Position numbers and translations under genes: made by a program | Notes under the pieces: model-generated | What the model was told of the DNA's origin: nothing | The model's input: the letters and a program-made list of their open reading frames with translations, nothing else | Database searches by the model: none | Shown: piece after piece, positions 10,574-12,394 of the stretch | Position numbering within the stretch: position 1 is the stretch's first letter | Layout of the letters: every line of letters starts with the position of its first letter | Origin: a candidate division TA06 bacterium | GTDB taxonomy: Bacteria; Hydrothermota; DG-26; E44-bin18; JADFOU01 | Direction of reading: 5' to 3' | NCBI GenBank assembly: GCA_022562655.1 | Contig: JADFOU010000032.1 | Span: 1-12,394 of the forward strand | Length of the DNA stretch: 12,394 nucleotides

Positions 10574-11514
10574 GTTCTCTCTTGAGGAATACAGCAGTTC
10601 AGTTTGAAGAGAGAGGAATAGAGAGCCCCCGCCTCACTGCTGAACTGCTCCTTGCCCAGATCCTACAGATGAAACGGGTTGAACTTTATCTCGATTTTGA
10701 CCGTGAGATTCTGGAGGAAGAACGAAACTGTTTTCAAAGGTCCATCGAGAGGAGGCTCCGGGGAGAACCGACGAATTATATTCTCGGGGAGATGGAGTTT
10801 ATGGGTTTCACCCTAAAGATTCAAAAAGGGGTCTTCATTCCCCGTCCGGAGACAGAAACCCTGTGCGAGGCGGTTCTCAATCAAATCGAATCTGTAGGAG
10901 TATGGGATGGCTTGCACCAAAACGACCCGAATGGTCGGTCATCCCCGACCGAACTCATTGTCTTTGAGATTGGGTGCGGTTGTGGTGCAATCTCCCTCGC
11001 CTTAGCCTTACAGTTCACTACAAATCACAAATACCCAATTACAAATTATAGAATTTTCGCTTCAGACATCTCAGAAGAAGCATTACAGAACGCTCGGGAG
11101 AACGCCCGAAGACTGGGGGTCTCCAGCAACATTCAATTTCTCAAAGGGGACCTTTTTGAACCTTTTCATCCCCTCCAACTGAAGGCAGACCTTCTCATCT
11201 CCAATCCGCCGTATGTTCCGTCCTCTCTCCTTGATCAACTCTCACTTGAGATTCGAAAGTTTGAGCCAAGAGAGGCACTTGATGGAGGGGAAGATGGGCT
11301 CACTTTCCTCAGGAAGATTGTCAGAGAGGCCCCTCCTCTCTTGAAAAAAGGAGGGCTCCTCGCCCTTGAGGTTGGAGAGGGACAGGCATCCACCGTGCAG
11401 GACCTTATCAACCCAAAGGGTGGATTCCAAGAGGTGGAGATCTTCAAGGACCTTGCAGGAATACGGAGAGGAGTTTTAGCAAAATTGAGTGTGAAAGAAT
11501 CATTGCAAAATTAG
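10525..11514 (+). CDS. prmC: Peptide chain release factor N5-glutamine methyltransferase (PrmC/HemK)
   Basis: 329 residues, noticeably longer than the roughly 280 usual for the family. It transfers a methyl group from SAM to the glutamine of the GGQ motif in RF1 and RF2. The helical N-terminal domain (about 17-100) is recognisable from ESPRLTAELLLAQ and GEPTNYILGEMEFMG. FIPRPETE begins the methyltransferase domain. SAM motif I is EIGCGCG (148-154), and the catalytic/substrate motif ISNPPYVP contains NPPY at 227-230. FEPREALDGGEDGL follows. Three additions explain the extra length: repeat-encoded residues 1-16 (KSPITDHNSPIT), about 18 extra residues before motif I (around 121-142, with a GGTCGG/CCGACC palindrome), and about 8 in FTTNHKYPITNYRIFAS after motif I. 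All lie outside the key motifs, so activity may be kept. The start ATG has GGAG 8 nt upstream. The gene follows prfA by 21 nt and is presumably cotranscribed with it. Confidence 0.95.
   Translation: MIYKSPITDHNSPITIRSLLRNTAVQFEERGIESPRLTAELLLAQILQMKRVELYLDFDREILEEERNCFQRSIERRLRGEPTNYILGEMEFMGFTLKIQKGVFIPRPETETLCEAVLNQIESVGVWDGLHQNDPNGRSSPTELIVFEIGCGCGAISLALALQFTTNHKYPITNYRIFASDISEEALQNARENARRLGVSSNIQFLKGDLFEPFHPLQLKADLLISNPPYVPSSLLDQLSLEIRKFEPREALDGGEDGLTFLRKIVREAPPLLKKGGLLALEVGEGQASTVQDLINPKGGFQEVEIFKDLAGIRRGVLAKLSVKESLQN
10933..10950 (+). repeat. Palindrome inside prmC, before motif I
   Basis: GGTCGG (10933-10938), loop TCATCC, CCGACC (10945-10950). It encodes GRSSPT in the extra segment between FIPRPETE and EIGCGCG. 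Confidence 0.65.
11014..11055 (+). repeat. Heptanucleotide array inside prmC
   Basis: Six phased 7-nt units with ACAAATC/ACAAATA/ACAAATT-type content, encoding about residues 164-177 (FTTNHKYPITNYRI). The units resemble those at 10504-10573. Confidence 0.7.
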
Positions 11515-11527
11515 CATTGCTAATTTT
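11507..11527 (+). other. Hairpin overlapping the prmC stop codon
   Basis: AAAATTAGC (11507-11515), loop ATT, GCTAATTTT (11519-11527): a perfect 9-bp stem that includes the TAG stop at 11512-11514. It ends in TTTT, but that run is part of the stem. It may be a weak terminator, an RNA-stability hairpin or a translation-coupling element between prmC and nadK. Confidence 0.5.
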
Positions 11528-11552
11528 AAAATGCTAAATTTACATTAAGTCT

Positions 11553-12394
11553 ATGAAACAGATCGGCATTCTCATCAATCCAGAGAAAAAAATATCAGCC
11601 TCTGTCCTTCAGAAACTATTCACCCTTCTCAGAAAGGAAGGGGTCTCCTTCCGAGTGATAGAAGAGGCGGGAGAGATCATTGAAGAAAAGGGGATTCTCG
11701 CCTCTTCTGAAGAACTGAGGGAAACCTCAGAGATGGTGATCGCCTTAGGAGGAGATGGAACCCTCCTGAAGGCAGCCCGAATCGTCGGAAAGAAACCCAT
11801 CCCCATTCTGGGGGTCAACTTAGGAGGACTGGGTTTCCTCACAGAGGTTCTGATAGAAGAACTGGAAGAAACCCTTACGCAAGTCCTCCAGGGAGATTAC
11901 GAGATTGAAAAGCGGATGGTCTTAGAAGCCTCCATTGAGGCAAATTACATTTCTTACGCCCTCAACGATGTGGTTCTTTCCATGGGTCCCACAGGGAGAT
12001 CGGTTGATCTCACCCTCTCTGTCAACGATGAAATGGTGGCTCGATTTACCGGAGACGGTCTGATTGTAGCCACGCCTACTGGTTCTACCGCTTACTCCCT
12101 CTCGGCCGGAGGACCCATCCTCTATCCCACCTTCGAAGCCATTGTCGTAAGCCCGATCAGTCCTCATACCTTCGGTCTCCGACCGATAGTCCTCTCTTCC
12201 AATGTCCAGATCACCCTTGAATTGATGAAGAAAGAAGCGACAGTCATTGTCGATGGTCAGAAACATTCACTTCTCAAGGTTGGACAGCGTCTCCACGTCA
12301 GGAAATCTGATCGATACGTCCATTTAATCAAATCCTCTTCCCTCCCATTCTATGAGATCCTCCGGAGGAAGTTGAAATGGGGAGGGAGGAATGA
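11553..12394 (+). CDS. nadK: NAD kinase (3' end cut by window)
   Basis: 280 codons from ATG 11553 to the window end, with no stop yet. It phosphorylates NAD to NADP with ATP or polyphosphate in the cytoplasm. The sequence opens MKQIGILINPEKK. The catalytic GGDGT motif is at 66-70 (ALGGDGTLL), followed by LGVNLGGLGFLTE, LNDVVLSMG, then the diphosphate-binding TPTGSTAYSLSAGGPI and SPHTFGLRPIV, in the order expected of the family. The C-terminus, YEILRRKLKWG, is near the usual end, so only a few residues are probably missing. The start is chosen on conserved MKxIGI alignment. The upstream sequence (TTAAGT) is a weak SD. It lies 38 nt after prmC and probably reads from the prfA promoter. An ATG at 12391 in another frame, after GGGAGGA, may begin a next gene (recN is a frequent neighbour of nadK, but this is a guess). 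Confidence 0.95.
   Translation, partial: MKQIGILINPEKKISASVLQKLFTLLRKEGVSFRVIEEAGEIIEEKGILASSEELRETSEMVIALGGDGTLLKAARIVGKKPIPILGVNLGGLGFLTEVLIEELEETLTQVLQGDYEIEKRMVLEASIEANYISYALNDVVLSMGPTGRSVDLTLSVNDEMVARFTGDGLIVATPTGSTAYSLSAGGPILYPTFEAIVVSPISPHTFGLRPIVLSSNVQITLELMKKEATVIVDGQKHSLLKVGQRLHVRKSDRYVHLIKSSSLPFYEILRRKLKWGGRN
12384..12393 (+). promoter_or_regulatory. Possible Shine-Dalgarno and start codon of the next gene
   Basis: GGGAGGA (12384-12390) immediately precedes ATG (12391-12393), in a different frame from nadK. The spacing is very short, and the gene itself lies beyond the window, so this is tentative. Confidence 0.3.

Noticed and set aside
11922..12266. 114-codon minus-strand frame inside nadK
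   Set aside because: It is the antisense shadow of a well-conserved NAD kinase reading frame.

Overview
The window looks like a chromosomal segment from an uncultured, probably Gram-negative bacterium, possibly of the FCB superphylum or a neighbouring candidate phylum. The main clue is the large secreted protein at 5694-9113. It ends in a FlgD-like / type IX-secretion-style C-terminal domain, begins with a HEXXH metalloprotease domain, and carries five Ig-like repeats between them. Strong GGAGG-type ribosome binding sites and sigma70-like TTGACA promoters are easy to see. No lineage marker allows a firmer assignment. No tRNA, rRNA, CRISPR array or phage gene was seen.

Layout. (i) 1-1823, minus strand: the N-terminal 256 codons of a mercuric-reductase-like flavoprotein and a small secreted protein of unknown function, each with its own TTGACA-N17-TATTTT promoter. 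(ii) 1897-2615: a compact RAYT-type (REP-associated tyrosine transposase) element bounded by perfect 20-bp inverted repeats. (iii) 2619-5442, minus strand: a thioredoxin-fold-like small protein, an ABC transporter ATPase and a membrane-anchored transglutaminase-like protein. They may be one transcript read from a promoter at 5466-5494. (iv) 5694-9113, plus strand: the secreted metalloprotease-like protein. (v) 9397-12394, plus strand: a translation and housekeeping cluster of prfA (RF1), prmC (the methyltransferase that modifies RF1/RF2) and nadK, the last one cut by the window end. prfA-prmC coupling is common and biologically sensible, because PrmC methylates the GGQ glutamine of RF1.

The most unusual signal is not a gene. 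Arrays of degenerate 7-nt units occur between genes and inside coding sequences. One lies between prfA and prmC and supplies the prmC Shine-Dalgarno, start codon and first codons. One lies inside the PrmC methyltransferase domain, and two lie inside the transglutaminase-like gene. A second class, short GC-rich palindromes (core CCCGAATCGGG and relatives), also appears both between genes and inside reading frames, where it encodes extra residues at predicted loops. All the reading frames stay open. This resembles heptanucleotide STRR repeats of cyanobacteria and the in-frame palindromic elements of Rickettsia. Neither resemblance is proof of relatedness.

Confidence is high for prfA, prmC, nadK, the ABC ATPase, the RAYT and the transglutaminase fold. 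It is moderate for the metalloprotease and the flavoprotein, and low for the function of the 196-codon secreted protein and the 104-residue protein.
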